Shown: piece by piece, positions 53,426 through 62,953 of the stretch
Layout of the letters: every line of letters begins with the position of its first letter
How positions within the stretch are numbered: position 1 is the first letter of the stretch
Source: JAKAIY01 sp963809385
GTDB taxonomy: Bacteria; Chloroflexota; Ktedonobacteria; Ktedonobacterales; JADMIN01
Assembly (NCBI GenBank): GCA_963809385.1
Contig: CAWEJL010000004.1
Coordinates: 496,001-560,000, forward strand
Length of the DNA: 64,000 bases
Reading direction: 5' to 3'
Position numbers and translations under genes: made by a program
The notes under the pieces: generated by a model
Told to the model about the DNA's origin: nothing
What the model saw: only the letters and a program-made list of their open reading frames with translations
Databases searched by the model: none

Positions 53426-54679
53426 ATGACCAATCCCGGGGCGTATCCTCCAACGCAAGCGGGACAAGGAAATCAGGGCATTGTGATCGCCGCCGCGCCC
53501 GGCGAGCCGCTGGCGGAGGCGATCGCCGCCGAGCTGCGCCGGCTCGGATGGAACGCGGCGGTAGCGGAGCGGGTCGAGACGTATGCGGGTATGGCGCGCG
53601 CGTATGTGGCGCCGCTGACGCCCGCCTCGATCAACAGCCCCGCCGTAGCCGCCGCGCTCGCCGCGCGTGGAGCGCCGCTCATCCCGCTGACAGTGGGAGC
53701 CACGCCGCTCCCATCCGGCCCCTGGGCGATCCAGCCAGTCATCTTCTCCGGCGATCCAGCGCAGACGGCCCGCGACCTCACGACCGTGATCAACAACCTG
53801 ACGGGCGGAAACGCCACCATCCCCTTCGGGCAGCAGCCCGCGTCCAGGCCGCTCGGCGCCAGCGACTATATGGCGCCCACCACGCCGCCGACCTTCCCGC
53901 CCTCCCAGTTCGCTCCCACGATGGAAATGGCGTCGCCCGCGCAGCCCTATCAGTCCGCGCCATCGTATCCCACACAGCAAGGCTACACCCAGTATCCCCA
54001 GGGCGGCGCGCCATACGCGCCATACGGGGCGCCACCCGCGCCCGCGAAGCGCCGCCGCTGGCCGCTGATCGTCGGCGTGATCGTCGCGGTCGTGCTGCTG
54101 GCGTGCGTGGGCGGGGGAGCCTTCGCCTACTCCAAGCTGCATAGTTTTGTCGGCGCCGTCTCCACTGGTGTCTCGCAAACCGAAACCGCAAGCGCCGCGA
54201 CCGCGACGCCAGCGGCCACGGCGGCTCCGTCCATCCCAGCGAACTTCACGGTCTACTCTGATTCAACGGCTAAATTTAGCATCGCGTATCCCAATAGCTG
54301 GCAGAAGAGCGCTTCTGGCGGCGATGTGATCTTCCTTGACACCGCTGAGGCCGCCGATGTGGTGGTTGGCTCGGTAGACGCCAACATCCCGCAGAGCGAT
54401 ATCAATTCTACCGAGTCGCAGTTCTTCAAGAGCGCGGCGGGAGCAGGGACGTACAACAACCTCCAGGGGCCGACGACGGTCACCTACGCAGGCGAGTCCT
54501 GGACGCAGGAGTCGGCGGACATCACGTCGTCGGGTCAGACCCTTCACGCGGTGGTGCTGGTCGCCAATCATGGCTCGCACGCGTATGTCATCGGCTATCT
54601 GGGAGCCAAGTCAGCGTTCGCCACACTCGACGCGCAGGATTTCCAACCAATGCTCAACAGCCTGTCCTTCCTGAGCTAA
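53426..54679 (+). CDS. Membrane protein with TIR-like N-terminus and PsbP-like domain
   Basis: 417 aa. Residues 15-130 (IVIAAAPGEPLAEAIAAEL, YVAPLTPASINSPAV, PLIPLTVG) resemble a TIR domain in layout, but the NADase catalytic Glu is not visible. A Pro/Gln/Tyr linker, one membrane span (about 216-238) and a C-terminal PsbP-like domain (FTVYSDSTAKFSIAYPNSW) follow. GGAG and AAGGGAG precede the ATG. The topology, TIR-like inside and PsbP-like outside, suggests a sensor, but this is inference. Confidence 0.6.
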   Translation: MTNPGAYPPTQAGQGNQGIVIAAAPGEPLAEAIAAELRRLGWNAAVAERVETYAGMARAYVAPLTPASINSPAVAAALAARGAPLIPLTVGATPLPSGPWAIQPVIFSGDPAQTARDLTTVINNLTGGNATIPFGQQPASRPLGASDYMAPTTPPTFPPSQFAPTMEMASPAQPYQSAPSYPTQQGYTQYPQGGAPYAPYGAPPAPAKRRRWPLIVGVIVAVVLLACVGGGAFAYSKLHSFVGAVSTGVSQTETASAATATPAATAAPSIPANFTVYSDSTAKFSIAYPNSWQKSASGGDVIFLDTAEAADVVVGSVDANIPQSDINSTESQFFKSAAGAGTYNNLQGPTTVTYAGESWTQESADITSSGQTLHAVVLVANHGSHAYVIGYLGAKSAFATLDAQDFQPMLNSLSFLS

Positions 54680-54852
54680 CACGCCTCGCGGCTGAAGCTG
54701 CAAATGCCGCTTTGGCTTCGCGGATAGGCCGGAACCGGCGGCCGGCCCGCGTCCACCAGGGATGCGGGCCGCGCGCTATCCTTTCTCTCGCCTCTACGAA
54801 AAGCAAGGATGAATCCAAGGATGAATCCAGCAAAATTGAGAGGATCACGATC

Positions 54853-56152
54853 ATGGAGGTTCACAAAGCTGTTGGAGCAGCTACCCCTGTCGCGGGGGCG
54901 CGGCGCCGGCCAGACACCTGGCAAAGGAGCCGGTGGCTCGGCGCACTCCTATCACTCCTGTGTCTGCTCCTGACAGCGTGCGCGTCTACGTCATCAACCG
55001 TCATCACTGGCCCTCCCAACCCCACCGCTACACCGATCGGCCAGTTGCCGAATCCAAATCCAGGCAATAGTGGCCAAGGTCAGCCCACCAACACGCCGCC
55101 GCCGGATCTCACCGGCCATCCATTGCCCGCCTTCTCCGACTGGCGTGTCGCCTACATCGGCGCGGACGGACGCTTGCACGCGGTCTCGGTCAACGGCAAG
55201 GCCGATGTCGTGGGACAGGGCTTGCCGATTCAAGCTATGAATGAGCTTGGCGTTTGGGCTGCTGGAACGTCCCCAGATGGGAAACATCTCGCATATTTTG
55301 GTGACACCTACCTCACCATCGCCAATGTCATCTCGGGAACCCAGCGCACGTACCATGTGGTTATTGGCGAATCCACGGTCGCGTGGTCGCCTGACCAAGG
55401 CTATCTGGCCCTTGAGAACGATGGCTATACCATTTCTGTTAGTGTCGCGGATGGCTCTACGATGGTCGAGCCGCCTACCAAGCCTGGCCTACCTCCGGGA
55501 GATTTCGGACCTCGTCTATTTCGCGGCCCCTTTGGCTGGCTTGACGCAACACACGTCGCGGTGAGCCCCGATGCGGGAACATCAGCAACTACGACCATCC
55601 TCCAGAGTCTCGATGTCACATCTGGAGCGGTCCACACGATCGCGACGATACCGGGCAATTCAGAAGGGAACGGTTTCACGGTTGAGCCAGGCGGGCGCTA
55701 TACCTTGTACTTTATCGATGATGTGATCAACAACGCTACCGGCGCGGTGACGCCGCTGCCTCATCTCGGCAGCATCGAGCGCACATCCGGTGGACTCACC
55801 CAAACCCTCTGGCGTCCTAACTCTGCTCAGGCAATCATAGCGGCACACTTTCCCCAGAATGGGGGCCTCAAATACTACCTGATTGATGTAGCGCACGACA
55901 CCGCGACGCCGCTAAATCTCCCTGGCTTCCCCGTGGCGTGGTCGCCCGACGGTGGTACGCTCGATCGTCGCCACAGGTGACCAGCAGAGCAACGCGAATG
56001 AAATTGGGTTCAACGATGTTGGCGTTGTTGGCAGCGGGCCGTACACGCTGAGCGCGATCTTCATGAACGCGCAGGGCGGCGTCAGCGCGCCAATCACGCT
56101 GACCACCCAGGCGATGGATATCCCCGTGCTGGGATTCGTGCGCACGGCGTGA
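54853..56152 (+). CDS. TolB-like beta-propeller lipoprotein (frameshifted)
   Basis: About 432 aa if repaired. Lipobox LLLTAC near residue 39, a Pro/Asn-rich spacer and TolB/WD-like repeats (TSPDGKHLAYF, AWSPDQGYLAL, AWSPDGGTL). The frame breaks at about 55962-55966: after GGTL the protein continues IVATGDQQSN one base out of phase, to TGA at 56152. One extra G is the simplest cause. Likely surface-exposed. Its leader contains a doubled 12-mer AAGGATGAATCC (54803-54828). It is 174 nt after the previous gene. Confidence 0.8.
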
Positions 56153-56164
56153 GCCACACAACGC

Positions 56165-56200
56165 AGCGGCGGCCAGCGAAACATATCGCTGGCCGCCGCT
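56165..56200. terminator. Bidirectional terminator between lipoprotein and rplA
   Basis: AGCGGCGGCCAGCGA (56165-56179) and its exact reverse complement (56186-56200) flank AACATA. It lies 12 nt after the lipoprotein stop and 22 nt after the rplA stop on the other strand, so it can end both and would stop rplKA transcription here. Confidence 0.75.
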
Positions 56201-56222
56201 CTGTGCTGTTGCCCCGCTGGCG

Positions 56223-56930
56223 CTAGGCGACGCGCAGGGCGAGCGCGACGGGCATGTCGAGCCGCACCCCGGGCGACATCGTCGAGCAGATGGTGATGCT
56301 CTTGATGTACTGGCCCTTGGCGCCCGCAGGCTTGGCGCGCACGATGGCGTCAATCGCTGAGGCCAGGTTGCTCAGCAGCTGCTCATCGGAGAAGGAGATC
56401 TTGCCGATGGGCATGTGGATCAGGCTGGTCTTGTCCACGCGGAACTCGACGCGGCCCGCCTTGACCTCGCGGACGGCGCGGGCGATGTCAATCGTCACCG
56501 TGCCGGCTTTGGGGTTCGGCATCAGGCCGCGCGGGCCGAGGCGGCGGCCCAGGCTGGCCACCTTGCTCATCATATCGGGGGTGGCGATGGCGACATCGAA
56601 GCCCAGCCAGCCCTCGTTGATCTGCTTCACGTAGTCTTCAACGCCGACGAAATCGGCCCCGGCGGCCTCGGCCTCCAGCGCCTTCTCGCCCTGGGCGAAG
56701 ACCAGCACCTTGACCTCTTTGCCGGTGCCAGCGGGCAGCGTGGCCGTGCCGCGCACCATCTGGTCGGCGTGGCGCGGGTCCACGCCAAGCTGCATGTGCA
56801 GCTCGACTGTGGCGTCGAACTTGACGTAGTTCATCTTCTTGAGCAGCTCGATGGACTCAGCGGGTTGATAGAGGCGATCGACCTCGACCTGCTTGACCGC
56901 TTCGAGATACTTCTTGCCGTGCTTTGGCAT
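56223..56930 (-). CDS. rplA: 50S ribosomal protein L1
   Basis: 235 aa. L1 forms the mobile stalk at the E site and often represses its own operon. MPKHGKKYLEA, GLMPNPKAGTVT and FRVDKTSLIHMPIGK are typical. AGGAGGG precedes the ATG at 56930; the frame is open 30 codons further. It follows rplK by 138 nt. rplJ, which normally comes next, is absent here; a strong terminator follows. Confidence 0.97.
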   Translation of the reverse strand: MPKHGKKYLEAVKQVEVDRLYQPAESIELLKKMNYVKFDATVELHMQLGVDPRHADQMVRGTATLPAGTGKEVKVLVFAQGEKALEAEAAGADFVGVEDYVKQINEGWLGFDVAIATPDMMSKVASLGRRLGPRGLMPNPKAGTVTIDIARAVREVKAGRVEFRVDKTSLIHMPIGKISFSDEQLLSNLASAIDAIVRAKPAGAKGQYIKSITICSTMSPGVRLDMPVALALRVA

Positions 56931-57068
56931 ACTCTGACTCGCCCTCCTGGTGGCGTGAAATCCGCAGTGACTGATGGGCGTCGCCCATGGCGAGCCGCCG
57001 CTGGCGGCTTCTCGCGACACGGGCAGATGCGTTGTGGAATAACATCATGCGCGCTGGGCGCGCCGGGC

Positions 57069-57491
57069 CTACTGGACGGTGATGCCCATGGACCGCGCGG
57101 CGCCCTCGACGATGCGCTCAGCGCCCTCGATGCTGGTGGCGTTGAGGTCGCGCATCTTGGTCTCAGCGATCTCACGCAACTGGGCGCGCGTGATCGAGCC
57201 GACCTTGCCCTTGAGGGGGTCGGCGGCGCCCTTGGCCACCTGGGCCGCCTTCTTCAGCAGGTCCGAGGTTGGGGGCGTCTTGGTGACGAAGGTGAAGGAG
57301 CGGTCTTCGTACACGGTGATCTCGACGGGGACGATACTGCCCGCCATCGAGGCCGTGCGCTCGTTGTATTCCTTCACGAAGCCCATGATGTTGATGCCAT
57401 GCTGACCCAGCGCCGGGCCGATCGGCTGGGCGGGGGTCGCTTTGCCGGCGGGAATCTGTAGCTTGATAACCGCCTTGACGCGCTTAGCCAT
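57069..57491 (-). CDS. rplK: 50S ribosomal protein L11
   Basis: 140 aa. VKLQIPAGKATPAQPIGPALGQ-type N-terminus and the C-terminal 23S-binding domain with KAAQVAKGA and VEGAARSMGI. It binds the GTPase-associated centre. AGGAGCG precedes the ATG. Upstream lies a palindrome cluster and a perfect TATAAT (57600-57605, minus strand) without a clear -35, so rplKA may have its own promoter. Confidence 0.97.
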   Translation of the reverse strand: MAKRVKAVIKLQIPAGKATPAQPIGPALGQHGINIMGFVKEYNERTASMAGSIVPVEITVYEDRSFTFVTKTPPTSDLLKKAAQVAKGAADPLKGKVGSITRAQLREIAETKMRDLNATSIEGAERIVEGAARSMGITVQ

Positions 57492-57645
57492 GTCTGTTTG
57501 CGCTCCTCATGAGGTCACAGGGCGCGATGGTCGCGCCCTCCCTCTGGCGAGCGGAGCGGCTCGGCGCCGCGCGCTCGCGCATGTACAAATAGCGTACCCA
57601 TTATAGACGGGCGGGCGCTGCTCGCGCCACATCCGCCCGGATGGG

Positions 57646-57769
57646 CCGCCCCTGTGGGGCAGCCGGTCGCGGTCGCGGTCGCGGCCATAAATGGCCGGCG
57701 CACGGACGGTGGGGATAAATCCCCCCGGCCTTTCAAGGCCCCCGTCCCGTGCCCCGGCCTTTCATGGCC
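57646..57769. repeat. Cluster of short palindromes between nusG and rplK
   Basis: In 125 bp: GCCCCTGTGGGGC (near 57647), CGGTCG repeated three times (57664-57681), GGCCATAAATGGCC (57683-57696), GGGGATAAATCCCC (57711-57724), GGCCTTTCAAGGCC (57727-57740) and GGCCTTTCATGGCC (57756-57769). The last three share a plan of GC arms and an AT core and look like members of a repeat family. Confidence 0.75.
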
Positions 57770-57787
57770 GGGAAGGGGCGTTGCCCC

Positions 57788-58444
57788 TTACATCTTCTCG
57801 ACTTGCAGGAAGTCCAGTTGGACGGGCGTATCGCGCCCGAAGAACGAGACCATCACGGACACCTTCTGCTTGTCCGCGTCCACCTCACTGACGATGCCGA
57901 TAAAGTCGGCGAAGGGGCCGCCAATGACCTTGACGCTCTGGCCAAGCTGGTACGTGATACGCGGCTTGGCCTTCTCTTCTTCGCCCTTCAGCGGCGCGCG
58001 GAGGATGTAGGGCAGGTCGGCGTCGGAGAGTGGCGCGGGCTCGTTCTGGGCGCCGACGAAGCCGGTCACGCCAGGCGTATTCCGCACCGCATGCCAGGTC
58101 TCGGCGGTCAGCACCATATCCACCAGGACGTAGCCGGGGTAGACTTTGCGCGCGACGGTGCGGCGCTGGCCATTCTTGACTTCGACCTCGTTCTCCATCG
58201 GCACGACAACCTGATAGATCAACTCTTTGAGGTCCAGCGAAATGATGCGCGCCTCTAGATGGACCTTGACCTTGTTCTCGTAGCCGGAGTAGGTGTGAAT
58301 GGCGTACCAGTGGCGGTTGGGATTGCGCGGCTCTTCGGACGCGGCGGGAGTCTCCTCCGCGGCGTTCTCCGCTTGCTCCGCGACGGCGCTGGCGAGCGCC
58401 ACGTCCCGCTCAGGCGACTCGCGCTCGTGATCTTGTGGCTCCAC
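57788..58444 (-). CDS. nusG: Transcription termination/antitermination factor NusG
   Basis: 218 aa, longer than the usual ~180 because of an acidic N-terminal extension (about 1-45). The NGN domain (HWYAIHTYSGYENKV, YPGYVLVDMVL, FVGAQNEPAPL) and the KOW domain (GQSVKVIGGPFADFIG) are complete. It binds RNA polymerase and couples to Rho or ribosomes. Start is GTG 58444 with GGAGG upstream; ATG 58480 is an alternative. It follows secE by 179 nt. Confidence 0.95.
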   Translation of the reverse strand: MEPQDHERESPERDVALASAVAEQAENAAEETPAASEEPRNPNRHWYAIHTYSGYENKVKVHLEARIISLDLKELIYQVVVPMENEVEVKNGQRRTVARKVYPGYVLVDMVLTAETWHAVRNTPGVTGFVGAQNEPAPLSDADLPYILRAPLKGEEEKAKPRITYQLGQSVKVIGGPFADFIGIVSEVDADKQKVSVMVSFFGRDTPVQLDFLQVEKM

Positions 58445-58623
58445 GGTGTAATCCTCCAGTGGTCTTCCACCTCTGCGCATGCTCGGCGCCAGCCTGGCCC
58501 GCGTACCTGGCCCGCGACCGGCGCCCAATCAGGATGGGGCGCCACAAAATGACCAGCGTGGCCGGTGGATGAGCCTCACGCTCACCGGCGCACGCTGGAC
58601 AGTGACATCGCTCCGCGCTGCCC

Positions 58624-59115
58624 TTACTTGCCCAGTCCGAGCCCCACGAGATAGGACAGCAGGTGCCCCAGCGCGAAATCGGCGGCGGCGAGCAAGAGGG
58701 ACATGATGACAGAGACCGCGATGACGATCAGCGTCATGTTCCAGGCCTCGCGTGTGCCAGGCCACGTCACTTTGCGCAGCTCGATGTAGGACTCAGCCAG
58801 CCAGCGGGTGAACGGATTGCGCATCAGCGGCTCGGGCACGTAGATGCCGCCCGTCCCGCTTCTGGCCGTCACGCCGCGCTCGTCGGAGGAGGCCAGCGCG
58901 CGCTCAGAGTCATCCTGCCTGGCGGTGGGGTCCACCGCCAGCGAAAGATCCTCTTCTTCTTCACCGGCGCCCTCATCCTCACCCTCAGGTGCGGAATCCT
59001 CAGCGTCCAGCGGAGTCTCTCCGTCCAGGAGTTCCTCTGGCGCGGCGTCGCTGGCCGTGCGCCCCGAGCCGCGGCGCGCGGCGGAGTTCTTCGCCTTATC
59101 AATCGTCTTCGCCAA
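58624..59115 (-). CDS. secE: Preprotein translocase subunit SecE
   Basis: 163 aa, well over twice the minimal size. Only the last 65 residues are the SecE core: WLAESYIELRKVTWPGTREAW amphipathic helix and one membrane span. The first 95 residues are a disordered, strongly acidic extension (GEDEGAGEEEEDL). SecE clamps SecY in the translocon. Start is TTG 59115 with GGAGGAG upstream. It lies between rpmG and nusG as usual. Confidence 0.93.
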   Translation of the reverse strand: MAKTIDKAKNSAARRGSGRTASDAAPEELLDGETPLDAEDSAPEGEDEGAGEEEEDLSLAVDPTARQDDSERALASSDERGVTARSGTGGIYVPEPLMRNPFTRWLAESYIELRKVTWPGTREAWNMTLIVIAVSVIMSLLLAAADFALGHLLSYLVGLGLGK

Positions 59116-59229
59116 GGTGAGCGCTCCTCCCGCGTCTCAGGCGGGCGTTGCGGCGGCGCGTATGAGCGTCGCGCCGCCGGACTATCCAGCGTGAGCCGCG
59201 CGCGGGCCTAACGGCAGGCCATCTGACCG

Positions 59230-59400
59230 CTACTTCGTCTCGCGATGCGGGCGATGCTCGCGGCAGCGCTTGCAATACTTGCGAAACTCCAAGCGATCGG
59301 GGTCGTTCCGCTTGTTTTTCTCGGTGATATAGTTGCGCTCTTTGCACTCGGTGCAGGCGAGCGTGACCAAAATACGGTTTTCTTTCCCTTTGGCCGCCAT
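59230..59400 (-). CDS. rpmG: 50S ribosomal protein L33
   Basis: 56 aa, zinc-binding form with both pairs CTEC and CKRC. RNYITEKNKRNDPDRLEFRK is the family core. GGAGG lies 9 nt before the ATG; an upstream in-frame ATG would add 12 unrelated residues. It opens the rpmG-secE-nusG unit, with a promoter about 160 nt upstream. Confidence 0.97.
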   Translation of the reverse strand: MAAKGKENRILVTLACTECKERNYITEKNKRNDPDRLEFRKYCKRCREHRPHRETK

Positions 59401-59562
59401 CGCGGGAATCCTCCAGCCAGATGTGGCGCCATCCACCTACAGCGCTCCAGCAAGCGCGGGAACGATTTCCCGCCGGAGCCGCCGTTGCTTGCGCCCGTAT
59501 GTGAGCGTCGCGTTGATGACATGCGGACATGCGCGCGACGCGAGCGCGCTTCGTCTCAGGCT

Positions 59563-59591
59563 ATTGTATACCATGCCGGGAAGCCCGTCTA
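59563..59591 (-). promoter_or_regulatory. Promoter of rpmG-secE-nusG
   Basis: On the minus strand TAGACG (59591-59586), 17-bp spacer, TACAAT (59568-59563). Predicted start is near 59556, leaving a leader of about 155 nt. Confidence 0.6.
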
Positions 59592-59796
59592 GCAGTCTCC
59601 CGGCCAAAAAGGCTATCAATTCAGGCCCAGGGCGATGGATGGGCTTGAGATGGCGCGTCCCGTTTCGTGGCGTCGGGGCCAGTCTGGTCCTAGCCATATC
59701 ATGCGCCACGTCGTTTTCCGGCGGCGCCCGGCCTTCGCGCCGCGCGGGCGGAAGGGGCCAGGACGGCGGCGCGGCGTAGGTCCCACGGGAAGCGCA

Positions 59797-59839
59797 AAAA
59801 CGCGCGCCGCGTATGGCGTTGAGCCACGCGCGGCGCGCT
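59797..59839 (-). terminator. Intrinsic terminator of tuf
   Basis: On the minus strand GCGCGCCGCG (59839-59830) pairs with CGCGGCGCGC (59812-59803), followed by GTTTTTG. It begins 21 nt past the tuf stop and separates tuf from rpmG. Confidence 0.85.
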
Positions 59840-59860
59840 ATTGTCGCGTATGGTGAAGGT

Positions 59861-61067
<1,207 letters not shown>

Positions 61068-61331
61068 GAGCTTGCAGCGCTCCTCGTAACGGACACCATG
61101 TCCACCACACTGCCGGACTCACCCCGCGAGGGGGGCCGCGCCGTCCTGCATCAGAATCCGTGAGCCGGCGTGAACCATGAAATGACGCGCGTCAGCGGCG
61201 GTTCGGGCCACCCTCCGCGCGTGCGGCGAAAGGCGCGCCTGAACACAACAAACGTCCCACCGAGCGCTCGCCGCTCCGCGCGCCTGGCGCGCTGGGAGCG
61301 AAAGTGGCGAGAAGACGGCGGGACCGCTGGG

Positions 61332-61403
61332 AGCCCGAGGCGGGAATTGAACCCGCGACCCCAACCTTACCAAGATTGTGCTCTGCCCCTGAGCTACTCG
61401 GGC
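61332..61403 (-). tRNA. tRNA-Thr (GGT)
   Basis: Full cloverleaf: acceptor GCCCGAG/CTCGGGC, D-arm GCTC-AGGGGCA-GAGC, anticodon stem CAATC/GGTTG with loop TTGGTAA (anticodon GGT), T-arm GCGGG-TTCAATT-CCCGC. The CCA end is not encoded exactly. It lies between tRNA-Tyr and tuf, a common arrangement. Confidence 0.95.
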
Positions 61404-61488
61404 GGGCAAGCCTCGCGTCCACCGCGTACCGTCTCCGGCGCCCATGAAGGCGTTGAGCTGGCGTCGCGGCGGTGTGATCGCGCGGCGG

Positions 61489-61571
61489 TGGGCAGTGGAG
61501 GATTCGAACCTCCGAAGGCGTAAGCCAACTGATTTACAGTCAGTCCCGTTTGGCCGCTTCGGTAACTGCCC
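61489..61571 (-). tRNA. tRNA-Tyr (GTA)
   Basis: Acceptor GGGCAGT/ACTGCCC, anticodon stem CTGA/TCAG region with loop CTGTAAA (anticodon GTA), a long variable arm and T-arm GGAGG-TTCGAAT-CCTCC. The long variable arm and anticodon make this Tyr. CCA is not encoded. Confidence 0.95.
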
Positions 61572-61630
61572 CGGTATGCGGTCCTCGTCGCTGGCTCCGT
61601 CATCAGCGCCAGTGTCGAGACGCACACAGG

Positions 61631-61659
61631 ATTATGCCCCACAGGCTGGTGGATGTCAA
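61631..61659 (-). promoter_or_regulatory. Promoter of tRNA-Tyr/tRNA-Thr/tuf
   Basis: On the minus strand a perfect TTGACA (61659-61654), 17-bp spacer, CATAAT (61636-61631). The predicted start is near 61624, about 50 nt before tRNA-Tyr. It is the strongest promoter in the window. Confidence 0.85.
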
Positions 61660-61875
61660 GCGCTCTCCAAGCTGGCGGAGAAATCCGCGCGGATGAACAT
61701 TGCGCGTCACGCGCTCAGACCACGCTGGCGGCTTGAGCGCGTGGCTCAGCGATTCTTAAGGGGTTCGCCCTATGGCCGCGCGGCGAGACTGTCGCATACA
61801 ATGGGGGAAACTGCCCCAATGGCGCACGCCAGGCAGGCGAGCACTTCCTAATCCGCGCACAATCCGCGCACAGGG

Positions 61876-62784
61876 ATGATAAGTATGGTGACTCTCGCGT
61901 TCGCCGCGACGCTGGCGCATGCCAGCGAAGGGCCGGTGGGTAATCTGTGGCTGGCGTGGACGCTCGACCCGCTCCTGCTGATAAGCCTGGCGCTGCTGCT
62001 GGGCGCGTACTTCTACGCGCTGGGGCCGCTGCGGCGGCGCTGGGGCGTGGCGGAGCCAGTGGACCGCGCGAAGGTCGCCTGGTTCGTCATTGGCTGGCTG
62101 GTCCTGGCGCTGGCGCTGCTCTCGCCGCTGGATACGCTGGGCGACGAGTTCCTCTTCAGCGCGCACATGATCCAGCACATGCTGATCGCGATCGTCGCGC
62201 CGCCGCTGCTCCTGCTGGGCATCCCGGCGTGGATGGTGGCGCCGCTCTTCAAGCGCGAGACGGTGCGGCGAGCGGCGCGCTGGGTCGCGCATCCGGTCGT
62301 CGCCTTCGGTATCTTCCAGGCGGATATCTGGCTATGGCACGCGCCCGCGCTCTATGACCTGACGCTGGCGAATGATACCGTCCACGTCATCGAGCACCTG
62401 TCGTTCTTCCTGTTCGGCCTGCTCTACTGGCTGCCTGTGATGAGCCCGACGCCCGCCATCCCGCGCATGTCGAAGGGGTTCGCGATCCTGTACCTGTTCG
62501 TTGGCTGCCAACCGATGGTCGCGCTGGGCGCGCTGCTCACCTTCGCCGCGCAACCGCTCTACCAGCCGTATGTGGAGGCGCCGCGCGTCTGGGGCCTCTC
62601 GCCGCTGGCGGACCAGCAGCTTGGCGGGCTGATCATGTGGCTGCCGAGCAATATTCCCTACCTGATCGCGCTCAGCGTGATCTTCTTCCAATGGCTGGCC
62701 GAGCGTGACCTGGCAGAGCGCGCGGCGGCGGGCGAGTTCGCTGAGGCGGCTGAGGCGGTTGAGGTGACGCCGGTTGGGGAATGA
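61876..62784 (+). CDS. ctaG: Cytochrome c oxidase assembly protein CtaG (caa3 type)
   Basis: 302 aa with about seven spans. SAHMIQHMLIAIVAPPLLLLG and QQLGGLIMW are the caa3_CtaG motifs with conserved His/Met residues. It is needed for assembly of caa3 oxidase, probably for copper delivery. ATG 61876 or ATG 61885 could start it. No cox genes are in the window. It ends in a short acidic tail. Confidence 0.9.
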   Translation: MISMVTLAFAATLAHASEGPVGNLWLAWTLDPLLLISLALLLGAYFYALGPLRRRWGVAEPVDRAKVAWFVIGWLVLALALLSPLDTLGDEFLFSAHMIQHMLIAIVAPPLLLLGIPAWMVAPLFKRETVRRAARWVAHPVVAFGIFQADIWLWHAPALYDLTLANDTVHVIEHLSFFLFGLLYWLPVMSPTPAIPRMSKGFAILYLFVGCQPMVALGALLTFAAQPLYQPYVEAPRVWGLSPLADQQLGGLIMWLPSNIPYLIALSVIFFQWLAERDLAERAAAGEFAEAAEAVEVTPVGE

Positions 62785-62953
62785 AAAAAGGTCCAGAAAG
62801 TCCAGGCGCGCGCGACAGCGTGGGCGTTTGGGCGTAAAATAGCGTGAATAGGGTAGCGCCAGGAGCTTCATCCAGCATACCAGCGGGCGGGGTTCCGGAC
62901 ACGCCAGGCTCCTGGCGGATTTGATAGAGCAAGTGAGAGGAACGAAAAGAGCG

